In this document: positions 24,635 to 38,352 of the stretch, one piece after another
Layout of the letters: every line of letters starts with the position of its first letter
How positions within the stretch are numbered: position 1 is the stretch's first letter
The notes under the pieces: generated by a model
Databases searched by the model: none
What the model saw: only the letters and a program-made list of their open reading frames with translations
What the model was told of the DNA's origin: nothing
Source of the DNA: Trema orientale
Lineage: Eukaryota; Streptophyta; Magnoliopsida; Rosales; Cannabaceae
Length of the DNA stretch: 64,000 nucleotides
Reading direction: 5' to 3'
Assembly: GCA_002914845.1 (NCBI GenBank)
Contig: JXTC01000004.1
Location: 502,264 to 566,263 of the forward strand
Made by a program: the position numbers and the translations under genes

Positions 24635-26546
24635 TGTGGCACTTGTCTTGCAAAACTTTGCCTCTCTCTCTAATACTTTATGTCGTTTTTTTAGTTCCGT
24701 GTGTAACGTTTACTTTTTCTTCTTTTTTTTTTTTTCTTCTTCTGATTTTATAACACGTATGATTGTGTATCTCGAGTGATAATTTCTTTTGAGGGATTAA
24801 TGAAGTGATAATTAATGAAGAGAAGTGCTAAATTCAACTTTTTAAAAAAAAAATGAATTCGCTTTTTTTATTCCACTCAATATCACATTTAAATAGTATT
24901 ATAAAAAATAGTCAAATATCCGAATTAAGCAATTAGATACAAGAGTGGATTTAAATCTGAGAAAAATGAATGAATTAAGTGGAGAGTTGCTAAAAATGTA
25001 TACCATATGCAGCGCTAAACACATTATTTTTTACACCTTTTTTTTCACTCTTATTATATAATCTTCTTTTTTAAGACTAATTTTTCCTCTTTAGATATTT
25101 GTCAAAAAGGCAGTATTAATCTTTTTCTTTTTTTTTTCCCCCCCTCTCGATCTTGAAAAATCAGTAAATGGCTGAAAAACCCAGAAGGGCATAAACCTTT
25201 AATTAAAGCGATTAAACGACGTCGTTGGGTGATTTTAAAATTGGGCTAATGATTACATAATGGGCCGCCCGTAACTCTGAGCTGGATATTACCGCTTGTG
25301 GCCCACATTAATGCATGTTAAATGGATGGTTAGGATCATCTGAAAGAGCCACATGTGTGTCCAAATCTACTATAGATTCTCTTTATTTAAAATTTACAGA
25401 CAGCTGGTCATTTGATAGTGTTTTAACTTTATATTATGATTTTTCTTTTTTCTTTTTTCTTTTTTTTTTCAAAAGAACTTTATATTATGGTTGATCTGAC
25501 ATAGATAGTAGGAATCACGTTTTATAATATAATAAGAGTCTCTTTGAAGACATTTTCAACTCCACCAACCCTAGTTTTTGGGCGAAAGATTTTTCTTTTT
25601 GGGTTTTCTTTTTGGGGTCTAATATGAGATATATTACATATGCTCACAAACATTATTTCAAATCAATTAACTTGTGGTTAATCTAAATCACTCTAGTTTT
25701 CTTTATTATTGATTGCAATTTTTTTACGGGTTAACAATAATATTCATCAATGATTGCAAGTTTATCAGAAAACAGGATGTTTTGGCTTAAGCTGTCCAAA
25801 TATCGCCATTTGAAGCCGAAGAGAAGAGACATGAAAATCCACCTAATCACTTTAAATTAATTTCCATCTAAAACCATACAAGGTTCATGAACCAAAGTAG
25901 CTCATCTACTTCAGCCACTTTAAATCATGAGAAAGTTAACATAAAACAAAAAGTACAGTAAAATAATAACTATCATATTCATTTCTTTCTTTGGTTTTAA
26001 GATAAGGAAACTTTCATACTTTTTTACAGATCTTTATAAGTAATATATAATGGATTATAATCTTGACTATCTAGAATAGCTGAACTTTTTCTGAAAAAAG
26101 AACAAAGGGTTCACTTGGTATCTAGTACTTCAAGGCTTACAAGATATTAAAGAGTGTGTGTCACATTTTATACAAATGCAAAACTAGCTTCCCTAGTTAT
26201 TTCTGAGAAACAATTCAAAGCAGAAAAAGAGGAGAGTAACATACTAATACAACTAATTAGCTAAATTTAGACTAAACCCTCTCTTCTTTGTTTCATCACA
26301 GAGCCATCATGACTAATTTTCTTTGAACTATGAACTCCCCCACATCGGGGGATTCGTGCACTCTCACATGATTGTGTGTGCTTAATCGAAGAACTAGTAA
26401 TGATAATCAGTTAATCACCATTAATGATATTGTTACACAATATGATCTATCTGACATTCTTCTATTTTATTCCTTGAAGGGTATTAGATAAAAATATATG
26501 ATGAGTTGGCTAATGTTTTTCCGAAGTGTCAGTCATGTGGTCTGTC
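24431..26546. other. intergenic region between kinase and WRKY genes
   Basis: The first part is the promoter of the kinase gene, with a (GA)n microsatellite at 24597-24632. The remainder up to 26546 is AT-rich and includes the 3' flank of the WRKY gene. No further gene or clear transposon is seen. Confidence 0.55.
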
Positions 26547-28582
26547 TCAAGTAGTAGGGACCTGAGTGTCAGTCTCAGAGGACACTGGATTTGGATTCCT
26601 GATTGGCTTGTCATGGTTATGTTTTCCCTCATATGTTGTGACGAAAGCTTTTGGATCGTCTGATGCTCTTTCCACATGCTTCCTCACATTGCATTTCAGA
26701 CTGGTGCATCTATAGTAACTTCTGCTAAGACCAGATTATATGACAATGTGAGAGAACATTCCTTAGGACAAGACCAAAAATTTCAAGCCAAAACTAGAAA
26801 TTTTTATTTTTATTATATAAATTTGTGTTTAGATTTCTTGAAGAGGATTTTGGAAGGCCCACGTTGAGTTTTGAAGCCGGACAAAAAGGAATATAAAAGC
26901 ATAGAATATATTAAACAAGTCATCTCAGATCTTAACCTGGGATATGGATTGCCCTTTACAACTTTCTGCCCATATTTCCTCCAGCGAAAACCATCGCCTG
27001 AAATATTCTCTAAATCATTAGAATTTTGCACCACAACTTTGGCTTCTTGAATGCCTTCCCCTGATGTCCCTGCCTCATTGGATTGATTCTCACCTTTTCT
27101 GAAAAAAGACAGAATAGTTCAACATAAATCAGCAGCATTCAACTTTAGTGTTCATTGTAGCAAATTAAATAATATTTAAAGCTTACTGCCTTGATGCATA
27201 ATGCAGTCAAACACGATATTGTATAATATAATATCTTGTCTTTTTTAGACAGTTGGTCTTTTGATCATTTCAAGCTTATTGTTCTTATGTCATTTCAACT
27301 GATGGCACTAGCTTTGAAACTGAAAGCAGCAAGAAATAGTCAACTCTGCCTAGTATTGTGACTTGTTAAGTTTATCTTACCTTCTTTTATTTCTGGGTTC
27401 ATCATCTCCTGCCTCAAGTCCCTTGCTTCCTGCTTCAAGTTCAACACTAAGAGAATCGTAAGGTTGTGAAGCTTTCCCATGATAAGAATGCATCGATAAT
27501 CCAACTTCATTCTGACTGTCTATTCTCCCTTCAGAACATTCATTCCTTTCATTGAGTTGACTAGTCCATACTTGTTGGTTTGTATCTTGACCAGTGGTAT
27601 CAGGTACTAATCCTGACACTTGTGTCCCGGATGAGCTGCGCTTAGGTGGCTGAGGCTTTGAATGGTTGTGTTCACCCTTGTAGACAATTTCTGCAATCTG
27701 TCCATCTAAAGATCTCTCGACTTTCTTTTTCACCGGACAATTTGGATGTGTGCACTTATAGTAACTCCGCGGATACTCACTCCCTTTTACTTGCTTCTGT
27801 CCATATTTTCTCCAATTGTATCCATCATAAGAAGGCCTATCACCATTTGCCACAGATGGCAGAGACTTTGGCTCCTCTTCCTGGTTTTGTGATGCGGACG
27901 ACATTTTTGAGGGCTCAGTTGTCTGATTTGTTTCAGCTCTTAATGGAAGATTCTGGTTTAAGTTTGAGGCAAGCTGGGATCTGAAACTGTCTTTGTCTTG
28001 GCGTGGATGTTGAACTTGAGTTTCAGCTAATGACTGTATTTGTTGGAAGCCGTTATTGAAGTTTCCCTGATCAGAAAAAGAGCTTGTTCTCAAACTGAAT
28101 ACTAAAGAAAGTCACAACAGAACTCTTGAAAAGACCACCTAAAATTTAGCTACTAACCATATTCGCCAAGAGAGAAACAGTTGTCTTCGATACAACTTTC
28201 GCCAATGGTTTGTACACCACATTTGATTTTCCATTTGGTTTAGAAATCTTATCAGATGGACTACAAGCTGCCGCACCAGAAATCTCGACCTGAAAATTTT
28301 CAGCATCATAGGTTCAGAGAACAAGCAAGTCCTAGAAAGATAAGGAAATATTTAGAACTGTGTTACCCTAGAAGAATTAAACTCGGGAGCTGCACAATGT
28401 ACCATTGATTTAAACCTCACTGTCTTTGGCCTAATAGCAGGAACTGCAGTTTCAGAAGTGTTTGAGGGTGAGGCATTAATGGCACCTGCAAGGAGCTCTG
28501 AGAAGGATCTAAAGCTCGAACAAGACGGCCTTGAAGCGACTGGTTTAGCGACAACCGTCCTCCTTGCCTCCTTAACGTCCAT
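26547..28582 (-). CDS. WRKY44: WRKY transcription factor, group I (WRKY44/TTG2 type)
   Basis: Five exons on the minus strand (28367-28582, 28158-28289, 27381-28066, 26937-27098 and 26547-26721) give 456 residues. Two WRKY domains are present: WRKYGQK at 201-207 and at 384-390, each followed by a C2H2 zinc site (CTHPNC..HNH and CTSLKC..HNH). The second domain is cut by the family's usual intron after NPYPR. A basic PRNKRRKG stretch between them is a likely nuclear signal. The N-terminus, [11 protein letters not shown] then [11 protein letters not shown] and AIRPKTVRF, is typical of TTG2/WRKY44, which controls trichomes, seed-coat tannin and mucilage. An in-frame ATG 27 codons upstream exists, but MDVKEARR matches the family start and the upstream bases contain likely 5'UTR splice acceptors. 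Group I status is certain; the TTG2 orthology rests on the N-terminus and on gene order. Confidence 0.94.
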
Positions 28583-30325
28583 TTCCAATGAATATATGTA
28601 CTTATCACGATTTTCTTGTGCATGATATCTCAGAAGGAGATAATGGAGAACCTGGAAATCCAATCATCTTAGCCTGAAGATAGCGAAAATGAAGCACTTC
28701 GCTCGTACTATGTTGAGATGGAGCTTTATATAGATTGATTATTACTCTTCTTCTTTTAGGACTGCAAGATATAGGAATCGTATTAGTCAATAAAAAGATT
28801 GAAGAGTGTAATGACACGAAGAAAGAAGAACAAAAGATAGCAGTTACAAAATTTATGAGCAAAAGATAATGTACCACATAACAGAATTGATGTGCATCAG
28901 ATTTAACCGTGTCTTTTCACCTAGTATTAACCATTCATGACATTTAAGAATGGTTCAGAAAATTTTATAAACTTGAGCAGCAAAACCAAGTGTGCCATGT
29001 TTATTATCGTTACTCGTTAGCAATACCAACTAAGATCCAAATCAATTTACAAACAGGAAAAACCAGACTGCTTAATGAACTCCAAACAAAGATTTTCTGA
29101 ATGTTTATATTAACTCAGATATAGTATGCTGTATGCAGTAGCAAGAGCATAGTTGAAAACTCCACCATGGATCATAATTAATCAAGACATAGAGCTTAAA
29201 CTGCATTTGGGACTGTAGGAGAGTCAGACTAGGAAATGGGTTCCTAGACACACCATGAAAATTGAAAGCAGAGGGTTTTATCACTATTCTTATCAGAAGA
29301 AATGCAATGATTCAAAAAGAAAGCAACTAAAAAAGCACCCATTTTCAGACAAATTTCCTCAACAGAAAGGAAATTACCTTATATTTTGTCTTTACAATCT
29401 CAGACTCATTTGAACAATGCATTGATCTTAGTAATCATAAGACATAAACATGCAATAACAGGCCCAAATATGCTGGAACGATTTCCTTTATCTATTACTC
29501 ATTCTTAATTCCACAAAACAACAGAAAAGGGTTGATCATGCCTCAAATCAAAAAAATAAAAAATAAAAACAAATAAAAAAAAATCAGAATGATATGGTCC
29601 ATAGTTTGCTATAGATTAATATTTTCTCTTCAAAATCTCATTGGGAAAAAAAAAAAAAAAAAAAAAAAAAATCAACCTTAAATGGAGCCTCCAATAAGTC
29701 ACCGTAACTACAATAAATGTCTGTGTTTTTTCACATGGGTGCAGTTGTTTCTTTTTTCTTTTTTATCTTTTTCTTTTTGTCTTTGAATCGTGAAATTGTT
29801 TCAGCTACAGACCCCACCTACTTTACTATGATGTTTTGAAGAGGGTCTCAATAACAAGAAAAAACCAAGGGAACTACCAAGAAGGAAAAAAACTCACTAC
29901 ACAAGCTAAGGGAATTTTCTAATAATCCATCAACATTACCCCAAAAAAAAAAAAAATACAATAGCAAAATACAAACTTGCCTACTAGAAAAAAGGGACAC
30001 AAAATAACAATTAATCCAACATAGCATGACCTTTTTATACATCTAATTAAGAGCAATATCTATCATGTGATCGAAGAATGAAACTAAGAATTAAGGAGGG
30101 GCTGAGAATTATAGCACTATAGCATACACAAAACTGCATGTTTCAATAATATAATATAAAATAAGAACAAAAACATTTTCTTAGTAAACAAACAAAGAAA
30201 ACGAAAAAAGACTGGGAACTAGCCAGAATAGCTCCTCTGAGATCCCACTTTTCTTTCTCAATCAATAACATTCAGCTCAATTTGAGAGACTGAGCCAGAA
30301 TCTTCAGATAAATTACAAGAGGAAT

Positions 30326-30327
<2 letters not shown>

Positions 30328-30387
<60 letters not shown>
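30328..30387. repeat. (TA)n microsatellite
   Basis: About thirty uninterrupted TA units, 2 kb upstream of the WRKY start codon. Confidence 0.95.
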
Positions 30388-30391
<4 letters not shown>

Positions 30392-33227
30392 ACATCACAT
30401 AAATAAAAGAACTTGGCCTCGGAAAAAGAAATATACCTTAAACATGCTTATAGTACAACAAAACTCTGGCCGTGTCTTATTCTGAGCTAGAAAAACACAG
30501 AAACTCATTAATTAGGAATTGTCTTCACTAGTTTTCTGAGGTTGCTGGAATTTTTGAACAAAACCCTCTAGAGAGAGAGAGAGAGAGAGAGTTTGTTTTC
30601 AGAGTTTTCTGAAACCAAAAATGCAAGGCAGTTCACTGTTTCTCACACGTGAAAAAAGTTACAAAACAAAACAAAACAAAACAAGATGGAGGGAATCTAA
30701 CCATGTTAACTATATTTTACTATTACAGTAAATAATTTGGAGCCTTTGGTTTTAAAATTTTTGTTCCTGGGATTTAGCATACACTTGTGTGATTACCCTT
30801 TTGCGGGTCTCAAAAACTGTCGGTGACTCGATCAAACAGACTTATTGGTATTCCCAACTAACTGTCTCGTTTCCCTTTTGACTCTTTGTTCCTTAACTTC
30901 TCATTTTGTATATTCAAACTCCAACCAAACAAGTTACCAAATACTATCTAGATTGTAGCTAAGGAAGCAGCCCTATGCTTAAATAGAAAGAGTAATGTCA
31001 TGGCATACTATATCGGTCCAACGTCATAATATTATAATATTATACGGTGTGTTAGTTTATTATTAGCTAATTATAAATATATTTCTCATGTTCTAGGATC
31101 TAATTTATTAGTTAGAAATATCTAATAACGAATTGATATGTCATTGTGATGTTGTGCACTCACAGATATCTCTAGCATTGTTCTAATAAAAACTATGTCC
31201 TATGAAGGCACGGACCATTAAGGCGCGTGTATCACACAGGAGGCCAGCTATAGGCCAAATGACATGCACTGGTATTCAATATCCAGATTGAGACTTTGCC
31301 TTAGAAACTTCATAGAAAGCTAAAGGCCAGCAACATAGTGTAAATCAACATAAAATGATAAAGATTTCGTGTAGGCCAGATTTTTTTCTTTCCCGCTTTG
31401 GAACAAAAATCAACAACTTAGCTTCATTGAAGGTGACAAAAAGATTATGAAACTATATGCTAATTGACATTTTTTGGATATGTGTGGACCAAAGAGCATG
31501 AACGGTGGGAGTTAGGTAGGTCATGTGTTACCACTAGTGAATCTATAATTTTGAATAATATTATAATTGTCAACTGAAATAAAACTTGTATCTTAAGACT
31601 TTCGAAAAAAACTTGTATTTTAAGTGATGATTGTTTGGGGATAATATATTTTTTGAGTCAGCCAAAGAAAAAAGATCGATATCATAATTATCAAGGTAGG
31701 CTTTTTGATTTCATCTTTTCTTAAGCTTATAGCTTAAGAATTATTGTATATTTTGGAAGACATTCATCTACATCTAGATTCTAGTATACGTTATGACCAA
31801 CCTAAATTAATGTGGCAAGACCAAAAGCTAGAATTCAAAATATCCAAAAGATTTTGTTAATTTTTGGGGGTCTAAATAGGTAATCTAAGTTCGCTATTTC
31901 ACATTTAATAAGAACCCACTTTTGAGGGCACTTATGACCTCCATATATATATATATGCTTATTATTATTGAGAGAGTGGAGCCGCCTAGCCTCATCAACA
32001 ACCTTTTGAAAGATTTAAAGTTACCCTTACTTTCTTTTCAAAAAAAGAAAAAGTTATCCTTACTTTCTACTGTGCTTAAATAATTCATAAAAGACTCTTC
32101 CTTTTGCAATGATGTCTGTCTTTTGTGGCTTACAAACCAAAAATAAAAAAATAAAAAGAGGAAAAAGAAAAAGTTATATCCCTATCTACTCATGCATTCC
32201 TTTTTCAATTTTCAATTTCTTTTCCTTCTTTCATTGATGGGATGTAGTAACCAATGATCTACTATACATATAAAATTGCTTTTCCTGAATTCTATAATAT
32301 GATCAAGGTTAACCATTGGGTTTTGTTATTAAAAAAATAAAATTAATTTTAACACAAGCCAAAAGGTCAAACTCAATCTATCATAAAAATATTTGATTTA
32401 AATTCCCAAAGAATTTATGAGGCATACATAAATAGATATTGTATCATTGCATGGAAATAACAATTTTGGGAGTGTGTTAAGTAAAGTTGTCTAGACTAGA
32501 ACAGAAATTGTCTTCATAGGATTTGTCATGAAGTATATAGAAACCAAAAGCCAGAGGGATCTCAAATGAGGATTAGTTGAAGAAAGTTAGTTGGGAGCAT
32601 AGGGTGGATGTGGGGTTGTGTTATCCTCATCCTCCTCTTCCAACCTCCAAACATCCTAAGTTGAAATTATTGGGTTGTGAATCTCGTGACTGGTAGTTGT
32701 ATCATGTATGTTGAACATCTTCACGTGCCACTCGCTTCTTTGCCAGTTGCGTCAATATTAAAACATGAATTTCATTACAATCATAAATCTAATATAAATA
32801 TCGGATTACAATTAATTCATACTAGTACATAATCAACCAACCTAATTTCTATCAACAATAAGGGAGGAACAAGCAACATACAACAATGATATGCATATAA
32901 TTCTAGCTCCAATAGATATCTTTTCGACTCATTCAAATCATCATTTGCCATTAGAGTTGATGACTAATTTTAGGTGATTATACTTACAGAAACTTAGGTG
33001 ATGACCAATTTTTCAAATTGGCTTAAGTAGATATTCATGTTTTAAAAGTTATAGTTAAATATCTTTTTTTTTTCCCCTGAAAGTTTCTATTGATATGTTG
33101 TATTTCTATGTTTGTCATTAAGTAAGTTGGACATTTATTATAAACTTTTGAGCTTGGTCATATATTAAGTTTTGGGCCAAAAAATGGTCAAATAGCTAGT
33201 TAGCCCCATTATTATTCAAAATCAGAG

Positions 33228-33820
33228 ACTAGAACTGTCAAATGTATCGTAATATGCCATTACGGCCTATTTCAGTTGGGCATAAATGTATTTTTATACG
33301 ATGCTAGGCACGGCCCATATTTTAATTGTGTCGTGTTGCGCCGTGTCCAAAGTTTAAAATTATTAGCCCCATTCTTTAACGTGTCATGCTGTATCATATC
33401 AGCCCACGTGCAAATGTGCCAGTTTATTTGGGCCAAAATTGTCCCATTTAATTATTAAATAATATTGATTTTAGTTGTCCTTTTTTTAAATCATTCAAAT
33501 GTATACCAAAAAAAATACTAAAGTACTAAATTAATATAATAATTTTTAACACCAAAGAAGAACTAAAAAAAAAATTTTGAGAAATATTTGCATATCGTAA
33601 TTGATTATAAACTAAGTGTCTCCCAATTTAACTAGTACTTGTTTATTAGAAAACTTATATGTAATAATATACATATGTAAAACGTGCTAATGTGTCACAC
33701 CGTGCTGTGCATTGTTTAACTTATGAGCTTGTCACAACCTACATTTTTGCGTATCGTTCCGTGCAGTGTCGTATACCTGTGCTAATGGGCTAATCCAATC
33801 CTCTTGACAGCTTTATCATA
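33228..33820. mobile_element. degenerate hAT-like nonautonomous element
   Basis: Ends TAGAACTGTCAA on the left and TAAAGCTGTCAA on the right (read inward) resemble the TAGGGCTGGCAA ends of the clean element at 37429-37817. The interior shares its GTGTCGTG/GGGCC-type words. Target duplication is not clear. Confidence 0.4.
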
Positions 33821-35189
33821 GAACCAAAACTTTTATCATATAAACTACGTACCATGTTCACACATGCCTTAAAAAAAATAATACAATAACGTGATCATAA
33901 AAGAGCAAGTGCATTTTCAAACCTTTTTCCTGATTTCAAAAGTAATTCTTTTTGGAAAAAAACATTTTTATTACTTAAAATATTTTTCAAAATTTATGTC
34001 ATTTAAAATGATTTATTAGTGCAACAGGACATTTTATTTTTTTAAAATAAAAATATAAAGAAAAAATAAAAGAGATATGTTTGCTGTTGAATATTTGATT
34101 TGGATGTCCATAATCTTGACATCATGTGAGATGCTCTTTTTAAAAACAAAATTTATTATATTTACTTTATAAGTGAAATGCTCCAAGTTAAAAAGTTGTA
34201 ATTAGTATTCCTTACCTCGGCTTAACTGGAAAAAAAAAAAAAAAAACCCTCAAATTAAGCTTTTTATGTTCTAAATAAACAAACAACTAAAAAACAAATA
34301 CTACTCAAAACACACTTATGAGTACAGGAGACTTTTATTCAAATACACATTTACAAAATATAAATACATATAAGTCTCCTGACTCACGTCTCCACCAAAG
34401 AGAAACAAAACAATCTTATTTTTTCTTATTTTTCTTCTTTTTGTTATGCAAATACTTTGAAAGAAATCTTGTACTTGTTCAAGTAATTGCTAATATTTAG
34501 AGAGATAGATTGCACAAATAGAAGGAGATGGATTTCTTATTTTGAGAGAGGGAGGAGGAAGTCCTTTCTCTAACTATGTAGTACTTTATAACAATGTTTT
34601 CTCTTTAAATAATTATAAGGACCAAGCCTAGCTAATAAGTCATTCATTTGCTAGGACCAGGCATGGCCATCTAAATTAACCTGATATATTAATTTCAAAT
34701 ATTTCGGGGTTCGGTTGTTTTACAATATTAAAAATCAGGGTGGAATGTATTAATTTTAATACTTGTATCTTTTATAAATTTCTGCGGTGCATGAATGTTC
34801 CAGAAGGAAGGGAAATTATGGCCTTGGAAGAAAGACTTGTTTATCATCCTCATGATCTACAAGTTAGGCCGGGTCATTATCATGAAAGAATTAAACTAGT
34901 ACCATTACTTATTAGACCCAACTAATTACTTATAATGACTATTTTTTTCTCTAATTTATACTGTTTTTTCTTTTTATAAATCTCTCTTTTTTTTTTCTTT
35001 GGTTCATTTTCTTCGTCCTACATTTCAAGAGTTTAGTTGTAGTTAAAGTAACATTAAAAAAAAAATGTTGTTTACATCATTCATATATATTAAAAAGTGG
35101 TATTTTTTTTTATGACTTAAAAAGTGGTATTTCGCTACTCAATCTATTATCATCGTTGTGTAATGTCCAATCCAAGTCATGTCCTAGTA

Positions 35190-35879
35190 TGACTTGTACT
35201 AAAAACAATTTTTTTGTCTTTTTACTAAAAGTGACATTCAGTCACAATTAAAAAAAATTTGTGTTTAAAAAGATAACATTTAGTCACAAATTATTACTAA
35301 TGTACCTTAATTAGTTATGATCTTTTATTTATAATAACGAAACTTGTTGTGATCACATCTACTTTTAGTTATAATAAATTATCATTTTTGTAATTAAAAT
35401 TTTTAATTATAAATTTTTTAATTACGGCATAAGAATAATGATATTCTTTTAGTAATGATTTTTTCACTTGCAGTCATAATTTTCGTGGTAGTTTATGACT
35501 AAAACTTTGTCACAATTTTGCCACGAAGTGTAGGTGGGATTAGATACGGTACCAGTAGTGGTGGTAATGGTTGGAGAGGGATAAGTAAAAGATCTATCAA
35601 CAAATTTCATAAGGTCCTAACCAATAAGAAGGGTGTTAAACTGTAAACGGCTTGGGTTAATTTGATTGGAGCTTGAGCAGTAACATTAATGGCTACAAGC
35701 TTATTTGAGTGATGGGAACGTTGAGGGATGGTTGGTTGAGAGGATACTCCAGAGAAGGAATGAGAAGTGTTGGTGGCGTCAGCCATTGGGTGTAATCAAA
35801 AGGATATTAAAAGAGGAAAAAAAAAAAAAAAAAACTCGTCTAGAAGTGGCTGTGACTAAAAATGAGTCTTTTTCGTAGT
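35190..35879. mobile_element. CACTA-like element end, nonautonomous
   Basis: The right border, read inward from 35879, is CACTACGAAAAAGACTC. It is followed by TTTTTAGTCACAG words that recur in both orientations through the region (AGTGACATTCAGTCAC near 35230, ATTTAGTCAC near 35278). A CACTA terminus plus subterminal repeats fits the CACTA superfamily. The left border is not clean and no transposase is seen. A fossil gag-like fragment lies inside it. Confidence 0.45.
35610..35786 (-). mobile_element. fossil fragment of a Ty1/copia-type gag N-terminus
   Basis: The minus strand encodes a short stretch containing NKLVAINVTAQAPIKLT, which resembles the N-terminal gag region of plant copia retrotransposons. 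Only this fragment is present; it is broken and lacks the rest of gag and all of pol. It sits inside the CACTA-like element. Confidence 0.5.
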
Positions 35880-37428
35880 GCTGGGTCGGCTTATCCTGAA
35901 GTAGAAAATATTGAAAAACTAATGTGCTTTGGGAGTCAAGTGGAAATTATTTTATTATTTTTTATCGGATGTCTTTTTTAGGTTGACATGTATTACGGGT
36001 GTTTTTTCCTTTTTCTTTTCTGACCATATTTTTTAAAAAGAGTCATTAACACGTGGCAATTTTTTGTTTCTTTTTTTTTTTCCTTCTATGAAGACACCTT
36101 TTTTTTTTTTTAATATTTGTTTTGCAAGATGAATATCAATGATGTTTTGTGTAATTTATTAATTTTTTTCCTCGAGCCTTTTCTTGTTCTTATTTTTACT
36201 ATTAGTAAAAAAAAAAGCCTTGCACGTGCCTATTTATATAATGCTTTTAAGTTTTTTTTTTTTTTTACGTAAAAAGAAACTTCAAAACAATAAGCGAGAC
36301 ACGAATTTAAATCTACATATTTACACATAAGCGTCTTACAGTAATAACAACGTTATCTCATATAAAGAAGTAGAAGTATCTTTCACATTTTAGTAGTTTA
36401 CAAACAAAAGATATAAGTACACTTTGACTTATGTACAACCTATAACAAGATATTTACATTGTTACTACCTTCTGTTTTTATTATATGATCGTTTTTATGG
36501 TATGGTTATTTTCTATTTTATTCTCGTTTCTCTATTTTTGTCTAATTTACATTAATTGACGTATTTTTACATTATTGTTTTACTACTCGGTCTCATTTCT
36601 ATATATATATAATGTGTGTGTTTTTTTTTTCGTTTTTTATGGTTGTCGTTGTTTAAGTCTTAATGTGAAACATATAAATTAGTCAATAGCCCTTTCCCTG
36701 AAAAAAGAAAAAGAAAAACAAAACAAAACAAAAATGACTCAATAGCCATTCACTACTGTCCTCTTTTTTTTTTTTTTTTTTGAGGCAACTGCTATTCTTT
36801 CTAATTCACTTGTTCTTTTGGAAAAAAAAAAAAAAAAAGTTGTAAAGAAGGTGATATTGTTTACTATTGTATAATACAAGTCACAAGAAGTCCTACGTAC
36901 GTACTTAGTTATTTATAGTTTCCTGTAAGTGTAAAAAGTGACAGCAATTAATAATTGATTTTTAAACAGAATATGGAACAATATAGGAAAAACGACATAA
37001 TCACACAACAATATCCATCGAAGAGCATAATCATTGGGGATTTAATCACCCTCAAACGTATTTGTGTAGGAATTAGGATATATATAATTAGTTTTCTTAA
37101 GGAAGGATATATGATTATTTACCGTTATATTGCTATTGTTTAATTTGTAATTCTTTATTTTATTATAACTGATACATACAGCATAATAATAATAAAGCTG
37201 CCATTTTATCGCTGCAAATTAGTCAACGATATACATATATATTAGACTAAATTAGGGAACAGCCAGCTCCACCGCCTTAGTGTAAAAATTGTAGAAAAAT
37301 CAAAATATTGTCTTGCACAATTGCACTACAGCCTCTATTTACTTGATCTTTTTGTCACCCCCAATAGTCTGCTAAAAACAAAATAACAATAATAAAGAGT
37401 GAAAATACAAAACTAATCACATTGTAAT

Positions 37429-37817
37429 TAGGGCTGGCAATTCGTGTCATTCGTGTCGACCCATTTAATATCGTGCGGGTTTCGTGTTACCTGCGAATTA
37501 CCTGTTTAATGAAAACGTCAGTCAGACTGACGTGTTACAATACTTCTAAACATTATAATTATTCATTTACTTAATTTTTTCACTCTAGTTTTACTTTATT
37601 AAGATAAATTAGCTCATTAGTTTATTATTTTTCATTAAAATCACAAGAAATTTGTTAAAAAATATTTTTAATGGAGTCGTTATTTAATATTTTATAATAT
37701 ATTTTGATAAAAAATTAATTAATCGTATTATTTCGGGTCAATTTCGTGTCAAGCGTGTCAATTAAACGTGCGAATTTCGAGTCGTGTTGGCGGGTCGTGT
37801 TCAAATTGCCAGCCCTA
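37429..37817. mobile_element. hAT-type MITE with 8-bp target duplication
   Basis: This 389-bp element has inverted ends TAGGGCTGGCAATT. Subterminal blocks are rich in CGTGTC and CGGGT. The flanks are ATTGTAAT (37421-37428) and GTTGTAAT (37818-37825), an 8-bp duplication with one mismatch, as expected for hAT transposases. There is no coding capacity. Confidence 0.8.
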
Positions 37818-38050
37818 GTTGTAATACATATGTTATTCGATAAAGCTTTGTATCACGAATTTCGAGCCAACTAGGCTGAATAGATGCCTTACTTTTAAGT
37901 ATGTGCCACAACAGATGTGACATTTCAATAGATGTGACATTTTACCAATCATTATGTGCCATAATAGATGTGACATTTTACCAAGTATAATAAGAGGCTA
38001 TCTACTTAACTCTAAATAACAGTGCTCTAAGTTATTTTTCTTTTCCTTTA

Positions 38051-38197
38051 TAAAAAAAAAATAAGGCCTAACTAATAATTACTACTTACTACAAATTTAA
38101 AAAAAAATAACACATACATTCTACCAAAATTTGAACCCTTGACCCCTCTAAACTCTCACACATATCCCTCAAACTTTGGACCAATTGAGCTAGTCCG
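38051..38197 (-). mobile_element. tRNA-derived SINE
   Basis: Read on the minus strand, it starts near GGACTAGCTCAATTGGTCC (A-box-like TAGCTCAATTGG). It has a B-box-like GGGTTCAAAT about 50 bases on, then an AT-rich tail ending in a T-run. The 13-base word TGCTCTAAGTTAT flanks it at 38023-38035 and 38208-38220, which fits a target duplication. Confidence 0.6.
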
Positions 38198-38230
38198 AAT
38201 TGGCCAATGCTCTAAGTTATTTTTTTTTTT

Positions 38231-38352
38231 AAGTAGGGCTTAACTAATGACCACCACTTACTATAAATTTAAAGGAAAATAATACGCACACACTTTACTA
38301 AAGTTTGAACCCCTGACTCTTTCAAACTCACACACACATTCCTCAAGCCTTG
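38231..38352 (-). mobile_element. second SINE copy, 5'-truncated
   Basis: It is similar to the neighbour from the B box (GGGGTTCAAACT) through the tail but lacks the A-box part. It is bounded by TGCTCTAAGTTAT at 38208-38220 and 38358-38370, the same word that bounds the first copy. Confidence 0.55.

Noticed and set aside
27646-27984. Plus-strand 112-residue frame inside the WRKY gene
   Set aside because: It is antisense to the exon encoding the first WRKY domain; it is a shadow frame.
34740-34925. 61-residue frame in the gene-poor region
   Set aside because: There is no homology that I recognise, no promoter signal, and it is AT-rich like its surroundings.
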